Source: Burkholderia sp. NRF60-BP8 (GTDB taxonomy: Bacteria > Pseudomonadota > Gammaproteobacteria > Burkholderiales > Burkholderiaceae). From it: 64,000 nucleotides of DNA. Below the pieces are notes generated by a model. The model was not told where the DNA came from. It did no database searches and was given only the letters and a program-made list of their open reading frames with translations. A program made the translations under genes and the position numbers. The stretch spans positions 1,550,001 through 1,614,000 of the forward strand of contig NZ_CP013372.1 of NCBI RefSeq assembly GCF_001522585.2, given 5' to 3'. Numbering within the stretch: position 1 is the first letter of the stretch; each line of letters begins with the position of its first letter. Positions 25,780 to 35,490 of the stretch are shown piece by piece.

Positions 25780-28700
25780 ATGAAGCAGCGCGACAAGCAC
25801 AACAAACAAAAGCATCGAATCAACCACACGACCCGGCTGCTCTGGCGCATCGGCGCCGTCGCGGCGCTCGGCGGCGCCGCGGCCCTGTCGCTGCATGCGG
25901 GCGCGGCGCGCACGGTGAGCGTGTCGCCGCAAGGCACCGTCACCGAAGTCCGGCAGAGCGTCGTCAAGTTCGACGAACCGATGGTCGCCTTCGGCTCGGC
26001 CTCCGCGCCGAGTCCGGCGCGCGTGAGCTGCAACGATTCGGCGGCCGCACGCGGCCAGGGCCACTGGCTCGACGACAAGACCTGGGTTTACGATTTCGAA
26101 AGCGACCTGCCGCCCGGCGTACGCTGCTCGGTCGCGCTCAACGACACGCTGCGCTCGGTCGCGGGCAATGCGGTCAGCGGCCCGCGTCGCTTCACGTTCC
26201 AGACGGGCGGCCCGTTTCCGGTGTCGGTGCGCCCCGGCTCCCGCGAGATCGAGGAGCGGCAGGTCTTCGTGATGACGCTGAACGGCCCGGCCGAGCCGCG
26301 CTCGGCGCTCGCGAACATCTGGTGCGAAGCGGCCGGCATCGGCAACCGCATTCCCGTCGCGGCGGCCGCCGACGATACGCGCAACGCCCTGCTCGATCAT
26401 TTCGGGTTGAAGAAGGAGGCGGCGCGCGTGCTGACGCTGTCGTGTTCGCAGGCGCTGCCGGCGAGCGCGAAGGTGCAGCTGGTGTACGGCAAGGGCGTCG
26501 CGAGCCCGAGCGGCATCGCGAACGAAACCGAACGGCGTTTCGATTTCACCGTGCGCGCACCGTTCGCCGCGAGCTTCTCGTGCGAACGCGAGAACGCGAA
26601 GGCGCCCTGCACGCCGCTGCGCCCGCTCACGCTGTCGTTCAACGCGCCGATCTCGCGCAAGCAGGCCGACGCGATCAAGCTGCGCGGCCCCGACGGCTCG
26701 CTGTCGCCGACCTTCGCGGCCGACGACCACAGCGAGGAAGTGACGACCGTCACGTTCAACCCGCCGCTGCCCGCGCAGGCCGCGCTGACCGTCGAGCTGC
26801 CGTCGGGCCTGCGCGACGTGACCGACCGGCCGCTGTCCAACGCCGACTTGTTCCCGCTCGCGACGCGCACCGCGCCGATGCCGCCGCTCGCGAAATTCTC
26901 GTCGGGCACCTTCGGGATCGTCGAGCGCTTCGCCGAACCCGGCACGCCCGCGCTCGTGCCCGTCACGCTGCGCAACGTCGAGGCCGACCTGCATATCGCC
27001 GGCCTCAATGCAGGGGGCGCGCAATTCGCGAACCTGAAGGTCGAGAACGACACCGCAATTCGCCAATGGATGCGCACCGTCGATCGCTTCGACAACTGGT
27101 CGATGACGGCCGGCTCGATCGACGACCAGTTGCCCGGCCTGCTGGCACGCAAGGGCCAACACCCCGTCTACGTGCCGCTCGCGGCCGGCGAGAAACAGCC
27201 CACGCCGCGAGACCGCCGCATCGACGTGCGCTCGCTGTCGCTGCTGACGGGCGAGCCCGGCGCGCAGGTGCTGACGCTGCCGAAGGCCGACCCGAAGACG
27301 CTGCGCCCGTTCGAAGTGGTCGGCGTGCCGATCGAGAAGCCCGGCTTCTACGTGCTCGAACTCGCGTCGCCCGCGCTCGGCCGCTCGCTGCTCGCGAAGC
27401 CGTCGAGCATGTACGTGCGCACCACCGTGCTCGTCACGAACCTCGGCGTGCACCTGAAACAGGGCCGCGAGAACAACCTCGTGTGGGTCACGACGCTCGA
27501 CAAGGGCAAGCCGGTGCCGAATGCGCAGATCCGCGTGTCGGACTGCAACGGCGACGAAATCGCGGCCGGCAAGACCGACGCGCAGGGCCTGCTGAAGATC
27601 GACGGGCCGTTCGAGCCGAAGCGCGCGTGCAGCTCGTCGGAGCAACGCTTCGACGACTATTTCGTGTCGGCGCGCGTCGACGATCCGAAGACGGGCCCCG
27701 ACATGGCGTTCGTCAGCTCGGGCTGGAACCGCGGGATCGAATCGTGGCGCTTCAACGTGCCGACCGATACCGACAGCGCACCGACCGTGCGCGCGCATAC
27801 GGTGTTCGACCGCACGCTGCTGCGCGCCGGCGAAACCGTGTCGATGAAGCATTTCATCCGCACCGAGACGCTGCAGAGCCTCGCGTTCCCGTCGCAATAC
27901 CCGACGCGCATGACGATCCGCCATCTCGGCACGGGCCAGACGTACAAGCTGCCGCTCACGTGGGCGGCCGACCACAGCGCGGACTCGCAGTTCACGCTGC
28001 CGGCCGCCGCGAAGCTCGGCGAGTACAGCGTCGAACTCGAAGGCGGCCCGGAAGACGCGCCGACCGCCACCTATTACAGCGGCAGCTTCCGCGTCGAGGC
28101 GTTCCGCCTGCCGGTGCTGAAAGGCTCGATCGGCGCGCGCGACGCGCAGAAGAGCCCGCTCGTCGCCGTGAAGGAAGCGCCGCTCGCGGTGCAGATCGAC
28201 TACGTGTCGGGCGGCGGCGCATCGAACCTGCCCGTGCAGGTGTCGGCGCTGATGAAATGGGCGTCGCCGCCGTTCGCGGACCGTTTCGAGGATTTCAGCT
28301 TCACGCCGTATCGCCCCGACACGAGCGACGGCAATGCCGACGACGATTCGCAGGACGACGACCACGCGTCGTCGAACAACAACGATCCCGACGCGACGAA
28401 GCTGATCGCCGACAAGTTGCCGCTGACGCTCGACCGCAACGGCGCGGGCGCGGTCACGCTCAAGGGCCTGCCCGACGTCGACGCGCCGAAACGCATCGCG
28501 CTGGAGGCGACCTTCGCCGATCCGAACGGCGAAGTGCAGACGATTCGCGGCGACACGATCCTGTGGCCGGCCGCGGTGGCGGCCGGCATCAAGGCCGGCC
28601 GCTGGGTATCGGTCGGCCAGCGCGTGCCGGTGCAGGCACTGGCGGTCGACCTGCAGGGCAAGCCGCGCGCGTCGGTGCCGATCGAGATCAAGGGCGTCGC

Positions 28701-31700
28701 GCGCATCACGACGTCGTCGCGCAAGCGGATGGTCGGCGGGTTCTATGCGTACGACAACAAGAGCGACACGCGCGACCTCGGCGTGCTGTGCTCGGGCAAG
28801 ACCGACGACAAGGGCCGCATGGCCTGCGACGCGACGCTCGAGCAGGCCGGCAACGTGCAGCTGATCGCGGTCGCGAAGGACGGCGACGGCCGCACGTCGA
28901 ATGCATCGACGTCGGTATGGGTCACGCGCGAAGACGAGCTCTGGTTCGGCGGCGACAATACCGACCGGATCGACGTGATCCCCGAGAAGACCTCGTACGA
29001 ACCGGGCGAAACGGCCCGCTTCCAGGTGCGCATGCCGTTCCGCTACGCGACCGCGCTCGTCGCGGTCGAGCGCGGCGGCGTGATGGAAACGCACATCGTC
29101 GAGCTGAATGGCAAGAACCCGACCGTCGACCTGAAGGTCGGCGAATCGTGGGGGCCGAACGTATACGTGTCGGTGCTCGCGCTGCGCGGCCGGATTCGCG
29201 AGGTGCCGTGGTACTCGTTCTTCACGTGGGGCTGGAAGGCGCCCGTCGAATGGGCGCGTGCGTTCTGGCGCGAAGGCCGCCACTACGAGGCGCCGACCGC
29301 GTTCGTCGACCTGTCGAAGCCCGCGTTCCGCTACGGCCTCGGCGAGATCAAGGTCGGCGCCGGCGTTCACCGCCTCGGCGTGACCGTGACGACCGACGCG
29401 ACGCGCTACACGGTCCGCAGCAAGGCGCAGGCGCACGTGAAGGTCACGCTGCCGAACGGCCAGCCGGCACCGGCCGGCACGCAGATCGCGATCGCGGCCG
29501 TCGACGAAGCGCTGCTCGAACTCATGCCGAACGACAGCTGGAACCTGCTCGACGCGATGCTGCGCCGGCGTGCGTACGGCGTCGAGACGGCCACCGCGCA
29601 GATGGAAATCGTCGGCCGCCGCCACTTCGGCCGCAAGGCCGTGCCGGCCGGCGGCGGTGGCGGCAGCGCGCCGACCCGCGAGCTGTTCGATACCCTGCTG
29701 CTGTGGAACCCGCGCGTGACGCTCGACGCGAACGGCAGCGCGACCGTCGAAGTGCCGCTGAACGATGCGCTCACGCGCTTCCGGATCGTCGCGATCGCGG
29801 CGGTCGGCCCCGACCGTTTCGGCACGGGCAGCACGTCGATCCGCAGCACGCAGGATCTGCAACTGATCTCCGGCCTGCCGCCGCTCGTGCGCGAAGGCGA
29901 CGCGTTCCGCGCGCAGGTCACGCTGCGCAACACGACCGACCGCGCGATGCAGGTCGTCGTGACGCCGCGCGTGACGGGCCTCGATGTCGCCCCGCAAACC
30001 GTGTCACTGGCGGCGAATGCGGCGACCGACGTCGCGTGGACGATCACCGTGCCCGAGCAGGCGCTCGATGCGGCCGGTGCGCTGAACTGGCGCATCGAGG
30101 CGGCCGAGCAAGGCGGCAAGCGCGCGTCCGACGCGCTGGCCGTCGCGCAGAAGGTCGTGCCCGCGCTGCCGGTAACGGTGCAGCAGGCGACGCTCGCGCA
30201 GGTCGACGGCACGCTGACGGTGCCCGTGTCGGCCCCGGCCGGCGCGGTGAGCAACGCCCAGGGCGCACCGCGCGGCGGCATCGCCGTGTCGCTGCAGTCG
30301 AAGCTCGCCGACGGCCTGCCCGGCGTGCGGCGTTGGTTCGAGCGCTATCCGTACCGCTGCCTCGAGCAGCAGACGTCGCGTGCGATCGGGCTGCGCGACC
30401 CCGCGCAATGGCAGGCGCTGATCGCGCGCCTGCCCGTCTACCTCGACGGCGACGGCCTGGCCAGCTACTTCCCGCCATCGTCGGACGATTCGCATCACGG
30501 CAGCCCGACGCTGTCGTCGTACCTGCTCGTGGTGTCCGACGAAGCCAGCCGCCTCGATCCGCGCTTCGCGCTGCCGGAAGACCTGCGCACGCAGCTCGAA
30601 GCCGGGCTCGCGCGCTTCGTCGACGGCCGCCTCGAGCGCAACGCGTGGGCGCCGCGCCAGGATCGCGACCTGCGCAAGCTCGCCGCGATCGAGGCGCTGT
30701 CGCGCTACGGCGCCGCGCAGGGTCGCATGCTCGGTTCGATCGAGATCGCGCCGAACCAGTGGCCGACGTCGGCGGTGATCGACTATCACGCGATCCTGAC
30801 GCGCGTGAAGGACATCCCGCAACGCGACGAGAAACGCGCGCAGGTCGAGCAGATCCTGCGGGCGCGCCTCACGTATCAAGGCACGCAGCTCGTGTTCTCG
30901 ACCGCGCGCGACGACGACCTGTGGTGGCTGATGACCAGCAACGAGACCAACGCCGCGCGTCTCGCGCTGGAATTCGCGGGCGACCCGGCGTGGAAGGACG
31001 AGATGCCGCGCGTGACGGCCGGCCTGCTCGCGCTGCAACGCCAGGGCGCATGGCAGACGACGACGTCGAACGCGCTCGGCCTGCTCGCGGTCGAGCGCTT
31101 CTCGCGAACCTACGAGAGCACGCCGGTCGCCGGCGCGACGAAGATTGCGCTCGGCGGCGACGCGCGCTCGATCTCGTGGTCGCAGGCGGCATCGGCCGCG
31201 CCCGCCGACACGCCCGCATCGGCCACGCCCGCGACCCGCGCGGCCGCCGCACGCAGCGTGCTGCTGCCGTGGCCGCGTGCGTCGCAGGGGCCGGCCACGC
31301 TGTCGGTCACGCAGGACGGCACCGGCCGCCCTTGGGCGACCGTCGAAAGCCTCGCGGCCGTGCCGCTGCGCTCGCCGTTCGCCGCCGGCTACCGGATCGC
31401 GAAGACCGTCACGCCCGTGTCGCCCGCCGTCAACGGCGTGCTGACGCGCGGCGACGTCGTGCGCGTGCATCTCGACATCGATGCGCAGAGCGACATGACG
31501 TGGGTTGTCGTCAACGATCCGATCCCGGCCGGTGCGACGATCCTCGGGTCGGGCCTCGGCCGCGATTCCGAAGCCGCGACGCAGGGGGAGAAAACGCCGG
31601 ACGGCGCGTGGCCGACGTTCGTCGAGCGCGACTTCGACGGCTACCGCGCGTACTACGACTATTTGCCGAAGGGCAAATTCTCGGTCGAGTACACGGTGCG

Positions 31701-31824
31701 GCTGAACAACGTCGGCACGTTCGGACTGCCGCCGACGCGCGTCGAGGCCCTGTATGCACCGTCCGTGTACGGCCTGTGGCCGAACCCGCCGATGACCGTG
31801 AAGCCGGCCGACGCGGGCAAGTGA
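25780..31824 (+). CDS. bacterial alpha-2-macroglobulin, thioester type
   Basis: A 2014-residue envelope protein of the bacterial alpha-2-macroglobulin family (YfhM/ECAM-like), thought to trap attacking proteases in the periplasm. After a basic N-terminus there is a hydrophobic segment (about residues 20-40) serving as signal or anchor; no lipobox Cys is seen. MG domains fill the N-terminal half, a bait-like Asp-rich patch (D-D-D-S-Q-D-D-D) lies near residue 860, and the thioester motif C-L-E-Q is at 1527-1530 in Y-R-C-L-E-Q-Q-T-S-R. The last 470 residues are the thioester and receptor-binding-like domains. Ten bases later comes pbpC, the usual partner. The ATG at 25780 follows GAGGG; an earlier in-frame ATG at 25738 is less likely. 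Confidence 0.93.
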   Translation: MKQRDKHNKQKHRINHTTRLLWRIGAVAALGGAAALSLHAGAARTVSVSPQGTVTEVRQSVVKFDEPMVAFGSASAPSPARVSCNDSAAARGQGHWLDDKTWVYDFESDLPPGVRCSVALNDTLRSVAGNAVSGPRRFTFQTGGPFPVSVRPGSREIEERQVFVMTLNGPAEPRSALANIWCEAAGIGNRIPVAAAADDTRNALLDHFGLKKEAARVLTLSCSQALPASAKVQLVYGKGVASPSGIANETERRFDFTVRAPFAASFSCERENAKAPCTPLRPLTLSFNAPISRKQADAIKLRGPDGSLSPTFAADDHSEEVTTVTFNPPLPAQAALTVELPSGLRDVTDRPLSNADLFPLATRTAPMPPLAKFSSGTFGIVERFAEPGTPALVPVTLRNVEADLHIAGLNAGGAQFANLKVENDTAIRQWMRTVDRFDNWSMTAGSIDDQLPGLLARKGQHPVYVPLAAGEKQPTPRDRRIDVRSLSLLTGEPGAQVLTLPKADPKTLRPFEVVGVPIEKPGFYVLELASPALGRSLLAKPSSMYVRTTVLVTNLGVHLKQGRENNLVWVTTLDKGKPVPNAQIRVSDCNGDEIAAGKTDAQGLLKIDGPFEPKRACSSSEQRFDDYFVSARVDDPKTGPDMAFVSSGWNRGIESWRFNVPTDTDSAPTVRAHTVFDRTLLRAGETVSMKHFIRTETLQSLAFPSQYPTRMTIRHLGTGQTYKLPLTWAADHSADSQFTLPAAAKLGEYSVELEGGPEDAPTATYYSGSFRVEAFRLPVLKGSIGARDAQKSPLVAVKEAPLAVQIDYVSGGGASNLPVQVSALMKWASPPFADRFEDFSFTPYRPDTSDGNADDDSQDDDHASSNNNDPDATKLIADKLPLTLDRNGAGAVTLKGLPDVDAPKRIALEATFADPNGEVQTIRGDTILWPAAVAAGIKAGRWVSVGQRVPVQALAVDLQGKPRASVPIEIKGVARITTSSRKRMVGGFYAYDNKSDTRDLGVLCSGKTDDKGRMACDATLEQAGNVQLIAVAKDGDGRTSNASTSVWVTREDELWFGGDNTDRIDVIPEKTSYEPGETARFQVRMPFRYATALVAVERGGVMETHIVELNGKNPTVDLKVGESWGPNVYVSVLALRGRIREVPWYSFFTWGWKAPVEWARAFWREGRHYEAPTAFVDLSKPAFRYGLGEIKVGAGVHRLGVTVTTDATRYTVRSKAQAHVKVTLPNGQPAPAGTQIAIAAVDEALLELMPNDSWNLLDAMLRRRAYGVETATAQMEIVGRRHFGRKAVPAGGGGGSAPTRELFDTLLLWNPRVTLDANGSATVEVPLNDALTRFRIVAIAAVGPDRFGTGSTSIRSTQDLQLISGLPPLVREGDAFRAQVTLRNTTDRAMQVVVTPRVTGLDVAPQTVSLAANAATDVAWTITVPEQALDAAGALNWRIEAAEQGGKRASDALAVAQKVVPALPVTVQQATLAQVDGTLTVPVSAPAGAVSNAQGAPRGGIAVSLQSKLADGLPGVRRWFERYPYRCLEQQTSRAIGLRDPAQWQALIARLPVYLDGDGLASYFPPSSDDSHHGSPTLSSYLLVVSDEASRLDPRFALPEDLRTQLEAGLARFVDGRLERNAWAPRQDRDLRKLAAIEALSRYGAAQGRMLGSIEIAPNQWPTSAVIDYHAILTRVKDIPQRDEKRAQVEQILRARLTYQGTQLVFSTARDDDLWWLMTSNETNAARLALEFAGDPAWKDEMPRVTAGLLALQRQGAWQTTTSNALGLLAVERFSRTYESTPVAGATKIALGGDARSISWSQAASAAPADTPASATPATRAAAARSVLLPWPRASQGPATLSVTQDGTGRPWATVESLAAVPLRSPFAAGYRIAKTVTPVSPAVNGVLTRGDVVRVHLDIDAQSDMTWVVVNDPIPAGATILGSGLGRDSEAATQGEKTPDGAWPTFVERDFDGYRAYYDYLPKGKFSVEYTVRLNNVGTFGLPPTRVEALYAPSVYGLWPNPPMTVKPADAGK

Positions 31825-31834
31825 CGAGATCGCG

Positions 31835-34090
31835 ATGATGGATCCGGCTTTGCCGCGGCCGGCGCGCTTCGCCGGCCGCATATTCGTCGCCGTCGTGCTG
31901 GCCGCGCCGCTCGTCGCGCATGCGCTGCCCGGCTACGACGACGTGCGCCGCAACTGGCGCAGTTCCGACTGGGTGCTGCTCGCCCGCGACGGCACGCCGC
32001 TGCAGCGCACGCGCGTCGACCTCGCCGAACGGCGCGGCGAATGGGTGTCGCTCGCCGACGTGTCGCCCGCGTTCCGCGAGGCGATCGTCGTGTCCGAGGA
32101 CAAGCGCTTCTACGAACACAGCGGCGTCGACTGGCGCGGCATTGCCGGGGCCGCGTGGGGCAACCTGTGGAACGAGCGCACGCGCGGCGCATCGACCGTC
32201 ACGATGCAGCTCGCGGGCTTGCTCGGCGATTCGCCGCGCCGCTCGGGCCAGCGCTCGCTGCCGCAGAAAGCCACGCAGGCCGTGAACGCACTGTGGCTCG
32301 AGCGCAGCTGGCGCAAGGACCAGATCCTCGAGGCCTATCTGAACCTGGTGCCGTTCCGCGGCGAGACGATCGGGCTCGGCGCGCTGTCGCAGGTGTTGTT
32401 CGGCAAGGCGCCGTCCGGCCTCGACGCGCGCGAAGCCGCGATCGCCGCGGCACTGGTGCGCGCGCCCAACGCGGCGCCCGCGAAAGTCGCCGAGCGCGCG
32501 TGCCGGATCCTGCGCGACATGCATGCCGGGCAGGCGTGCGCGTCGCTCGACGGTTACGTGCAGCTCGTCACGGCGCGCCCGGCCAACGCCACGCGCAACG
32601 ACGTCGTGGCGGACGGCGCCGCCCTCGCCCCGCACTTCGCGCGACGCATCGCGGCGGAGGTCAAACCCGCAGCCGGCGCGCAGGTCCGCACGACACTCGA
32701 CGCGCCGCTGCAGCGCTTCGCGCGCGACACGCTGATGCGCGCGCTGACCGAACTCAATGCGCCCGCGCACCGGCGCAACGTGCAGGACGGCGCGGTGGTC
32801 GTGATCGACAACGCGACCGGCGAGATCCGCGCGTGGGTCGGCTCATCCGGGGCGCTGTCGAGCGCGCGCGACGTCGATGCCGTGCTCGCGCCGCGCCAGG
32901 CCGGCTCGACGCTCAAGCCGTTCCTCTATGCGCAGGCGATCGACGAGAAACGGCTGACGGCCGCGTCGCTGCTCGACGATGCGCCGATCAACCTCGCCGC
33001 CGGCGGCGGCCTGTACATTCCGCAGAACTACGACAAGGATTTCAAGGGCTGGGTGAGCGTGCGCAGCGCACTCGGCGGCTCGTTGAACGTACCGGCCGTG
33101 CGCACGCTGGTGCTCGTCACGCCGCACCGCTTCGCGCGCACGCTGACCGCGCTCGGCCTGCCGCTCGCGCAGGAAGGCGATTACTACGGCTTCAGCCTCG
33201 CGCTCGGCAGCGCGGACGTCACGCTGCTGTCGCTGACCAATGCATACCGCGCGCTCGCGAACGGCGGCGTCGCGCGCAAGGTCGTCGACCTGCCGGCCAC
33301 GGCGCCGACGTCGACCTCCGGTCCATCGACGCCCGCGCGGGCGGACGCCGGCACGCGCGTGTTCAGCGAAGCCGCCAGCTTCGTCGTCACCGACATCCTG
33401 TCCGACAACAACGCGCGCGTGCGCACCTTCGGCTTCGACAACCCGCTCGCGACGCGCTTTTTCTCGGCGGTCAAGACCGGCACGAGCAAGGACATGCGCG
33501 ACAACTGGACCGTCGGTTTCACGTCGCGCTATACGGTCGGCGTGTGGGTCGGCAATGCGGACGGCTCGCCGATGTGGGACGTGTCGGGCGTCACGGGCGC
33601 GTCGCCCGTGTGGTCGGCCGTCGTCGGCTATCTGCACCGCGACCTGCCGAGCCGTGCGCCGCGCGCGCCGGCCGGCGTCGAGACGTGCCGCATCGCGTTC
33701 GAGCGCGACATCGAGCCGGCTCGCAACGAGTGGTTCGTCGCGGGCACGGCGGTCGACACGATCCGGCTCGCGGCGCCCGTCGCGCCAGGCAAGGACGGCG
33801 CGCGTGCGCCGCTGACGATCGGCGCGCCGACCGACGGCACGATCTTCGCGATCGACCCGGACATTCCGCCGAAGAACCAGCGGATCTGGTTCGAGCGCTC
33901 GGCCGGGCGCGCGACGAAATTCGCGTGGCGGCTCGACGACAAGGTGATCGGGCATGCCGACCGCGTCGCATGGCTGCCGTGGCCGGGCCGGCACCGGCTG
34001 GAACTCGTCGATGCGCGCGGCAACGTCGCGGATGCGATCGGCTTCGAGGTGCGCGGCGCGTTCGCGAAGCCGGCCGCGCGCAAGCCCTGA
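31835..34090 (+). CDS. pbpC: penicillin-binding protein 1C
   Basis: A 751-residue bifunctional class A PBP: an N-terminal membrane anchor (about 15-30), a GT51 glycosyltransferase domain with V-S-E-D-K-R-F-Y-E-H-S-G-V-D (catalytic Glu88), a transpeptidase with G-S-T-L-K-P-F (Ser358, Lys361), S-L-N near 416 and K-T-G-T-S at 547-551, and the C-terminal BiPBP_C domain. All key residues are intact. Length is close to E. coli PbpC (770). It polymerises and perhaps crosslinks peptidoglycan and, in the conserved A2M-PBP1C pair, is thought to repair cell wall where proteases have entered. It starts 10 bases after the macroglobulin stop, so the two are certainly one operon. Confidence 0.95.
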   Translation: MMDPALPRPARFAGRIFVAVVLAAPLVAHALPGYDDVRRNWRSSDWVLLARDGTPLQRTRVDLAERRGEWVSLADVSPAFREAIVVSEDKRFYEHSGVDWRGIAGAAWGNLWNERTRGASTVTMQLAGLLGDSPRRSGQRSLPQKATQAVNALWLERSWRKDQILEAYLNLVPFRGETIGLGALSQVLFGKAPSGLDAREAAIAAALVRAPNAAPAKVAERACRILRDMHAGQACASLDGYVQLVTARPANATRNDVVADGAALAPHFARRIAAEVKPAAGAQVRTTLDAPLQRFARDTLMRALTELNAPAHRRNVQDGAVVVIDNATGEIRAWVGSSGALSSARDVDAVLAPRQAGSTLKPFLYAQAIDEKRLTAASLLDDAPINLAAGGGLYIPQNYDKDFKGWVSVRSALGGSLNVPAVRTLVLVTPHRFARTLTALGLPLAQEGDYYGFSLALGSADVTLLSLTNAYRALANGGVARKVVDLPATAPTSTSGPSTPARADAGTRVFSEAASFVVTDILSDNNARVRTFGFDNPLATRFFSAVKTGTSKDMRDNWTVGFTSRYTVGVWVGNADGSPMWDVSGVTGASPVWSAVVGYLHRDLPSRAPRAPAGVETCRIAFERDIEPARNEWFVAGTAVDTIRLAAPVAPGKDGARAPLTIGAPTDGTIFAIDPDIPPKNQRIWFERSAGRATKFAWRLDDKVIGHADRVAWLPWPGRHRLELVDARGNVADAIGFEVRGAFAKPAARKP

Positions 34091-34213
34091 GCCGGCGAGC
34101 CGGCGTGACCGGCCGGCCGTATTCGCTTTCCCCGGATCAGGACATAGAATGACAACAGCGCCGCCATTCCCCACGCGCACCGGTTGCCTCATTCTCTCGG
34201 ATTGCCCGCGACC

Positions 34214-34903
34214 ATGAACATTCGCCCTATGCGTTTCACCCGCCCTGCGCTGGGCGCGTTGTGCGTTGCAACGCTCGCCGCTCTCCAGGCCTGCAACGGC
34301 GATGCCTGCTTCGGCGTCGACGTGTGCTTCAACGACAACACGCAAACCGTCTCGCTGTCGGGCACGGCCGCGACGGGCGACGCGCTCGCGAGCGCGCAAG
34401 TAACGGTCGATTGCGCGGCGGGCTCGGCCACGACGCTGACGGACGGTGGCGGCAACTACCGTGTGACGCTCAACGCGGCGCTGCCATGCGTGATCACCGT
34501 GGCGTCGGGCGGCGCGAGCCTGCATTCGCTCGCCTACGCGGGCGGCACCTTCAATACGACGCCCGAGACCGAGCTGATGCTCGTCTATCTCGCGGCGCAA
34601 CTCGGGACGAACACGGCCGGGCTGATCGGCAATTTCCAGGGCACCCTGCGCTACCAGCGGGCGATGAACAGCCCGGACACCGTCCAGGCCGCGCAATCGG
34701 CCGTGGTGACGAACCTGCAGCAGCGCTATGCGGTCACGTTCGCCGCGCCGGCGTTCCTGACTACTTCGTTCGTGGTCGGGCAACCGGGCGTCGACAGCGA
34801 TCTCGTCGCGCTGGCCAAGGCGGGGGCGATCGACCCGAACGGGCTGCCGGATCCGGTTGCCGTGTCGCTGTTGCAGCAGGCCGGGGCCGCGCATCCGCTG
34901 TAA
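34214..34903 (+). CDS. putative lipoprotein of unknown function
   Basis: A 229-residue exported protein. The signal peptide ends T-L-A-A-L-Q-A-C, a lipobox with Cys about residue 27, so it is likely a lipoprotein. The mature part begins with a Cys-rich stretch (C-N-G-D-A-C-F-G-V-D-V-C-F) and a carboxypeptidase-regulatory-like beta domain (S-G-T-A-A-T-G-D-A-L-A-S-A-Q-V-T-V-D-C, then D-G-G-G-N-Y-R-V-T-L). The rest is not recognised. It follows pbpC by about 120 bases with no terminator between, so read-through from the macroglobulin operon is possible. The ATG at 34214 is chosen because it directly precedes the basic signal-peptide start. Confidence 0.75.
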   Translation: MNIRPMRFTRPALGALCVATLAALQACNGDACFGVDVCFNDNTQTVSLSGTAATGDALASAQVTVDCAAGSATTLTDGGGNYRVTLNAALPCVITVASGGASLHSLAYAGGTFNTTPETELMLVYLAAQLGTNTAGLIGNFQGTLRYQRAMNSPDTVQAAQSAVVTNLQQRYAVTFAAPAFLTTSFVVGQPGVDSDLVALAKAGAIDPNGLPDPVAVSLLQQAGAAHPL

Positions 34904-34947
34904 GCGACGCCGGATGCGACGCGACGTGATGTGACGGAAATCGGCCG

Positions 34948-35469
34948 TCAGGCGCCGGCTTCGCGCGCGTCGTCCGCCAGCAGTGCCCAGCGCTCGTGGT
35001 CGCGCCATTCGCCGCCGATGCGCAGATAGCGCGGCGAAAACCCCTCTTGCCTGAACCCGAGCCGTCGCACCAGCGCGATCGATGCATGATTGCCGGGCTG
35101 GATGTTCGCTTCGAGACGGTGCAGCCCGAGTTCGCCGAACGCGACGCCGATCGTCGCGCGCAACGCTTCCGTCATCAGCCCCTTGCGGCTGGCCTCCGCC
35201 ATGCCGTAGTACCCAAGATAAGCGCTCTGAAACACACCGCCGACGATCTCGTTGAGGTTCACCACGCCGACCACCGTGCCCGACGCCCGTTCGCGCGCGA
35301 CGAATCCGACGTTCGGCCCGGTCAGGCAGCGGGCGAACCAGTGATCGAACCCGGCCTGGTCGACGAACGAATCGACCCACGGCAGATGATGACGCCGGCT
35401 CGCACGGTTGGCGGCGATCAGATCGGCGGCGTCGGAACGGGCGACGCGATTCAGCAGGATCCGGTTCAT
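34948..35469 (-). CDS. GNAT family N-acetyltransferase (RimJ/RimL type)
   Basis: A 173-residue acetyltransferase using acetyl-CoA. The segment G-T-V-V-G-V-V-N-L-N-E-I-V, the middle S-A-Y-L-G-Y-Y-G-M-A-E, and the acetyl-CoA loop R-K-G-L-M-T-E-A-L-R-A (variant of Q-x-x-G-x-G/A) followed by L-H-R-L-E-A-N-I-Q-P-G-N-H-A-S-I-A-L-V-R-R-L-G-F are those of the RimJ/RimL subgroup, which acetylates ribosomal protein N-termini or other amines. The target cannot be told. It lies 22 bases downstream of the Bcr-type exporter on the same strand, so the two may be co-transcribed; acetyltransferase-efflux pairs are common in resistance loci. Confidence 0.9.
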   Translation of the reverse strand: MNRILLNRVARSDAADLIAANRASRRHHLPWVDSFVDQAGFDHWFARCLTGPNVGFVARERASGTVVGVVNLNEIVGGVFQSAYLGYYGMAEASRKGLMTEALRATIGVAFGELGLHRLEANIQPGNHASIALVRRLGFRQEGFSPRYLRIGGEWRDHERWALLADDAREAGA

Positions 35470-35490
35470 GAGTCGTTCGCCGGCCGGCGC

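Noticed and set aside
25635..31838. Very long alternative frames over the alpha-2-macroglobulin gene (plus strand to 31838, minus strand 25744-29997)
   Set aside because: They are Arg/His-rich or low-complexity translations of a high-G+C gene in the wrong frame, with no recognisable domains, while the 25780 frame has an intact family signature and thioester motif.
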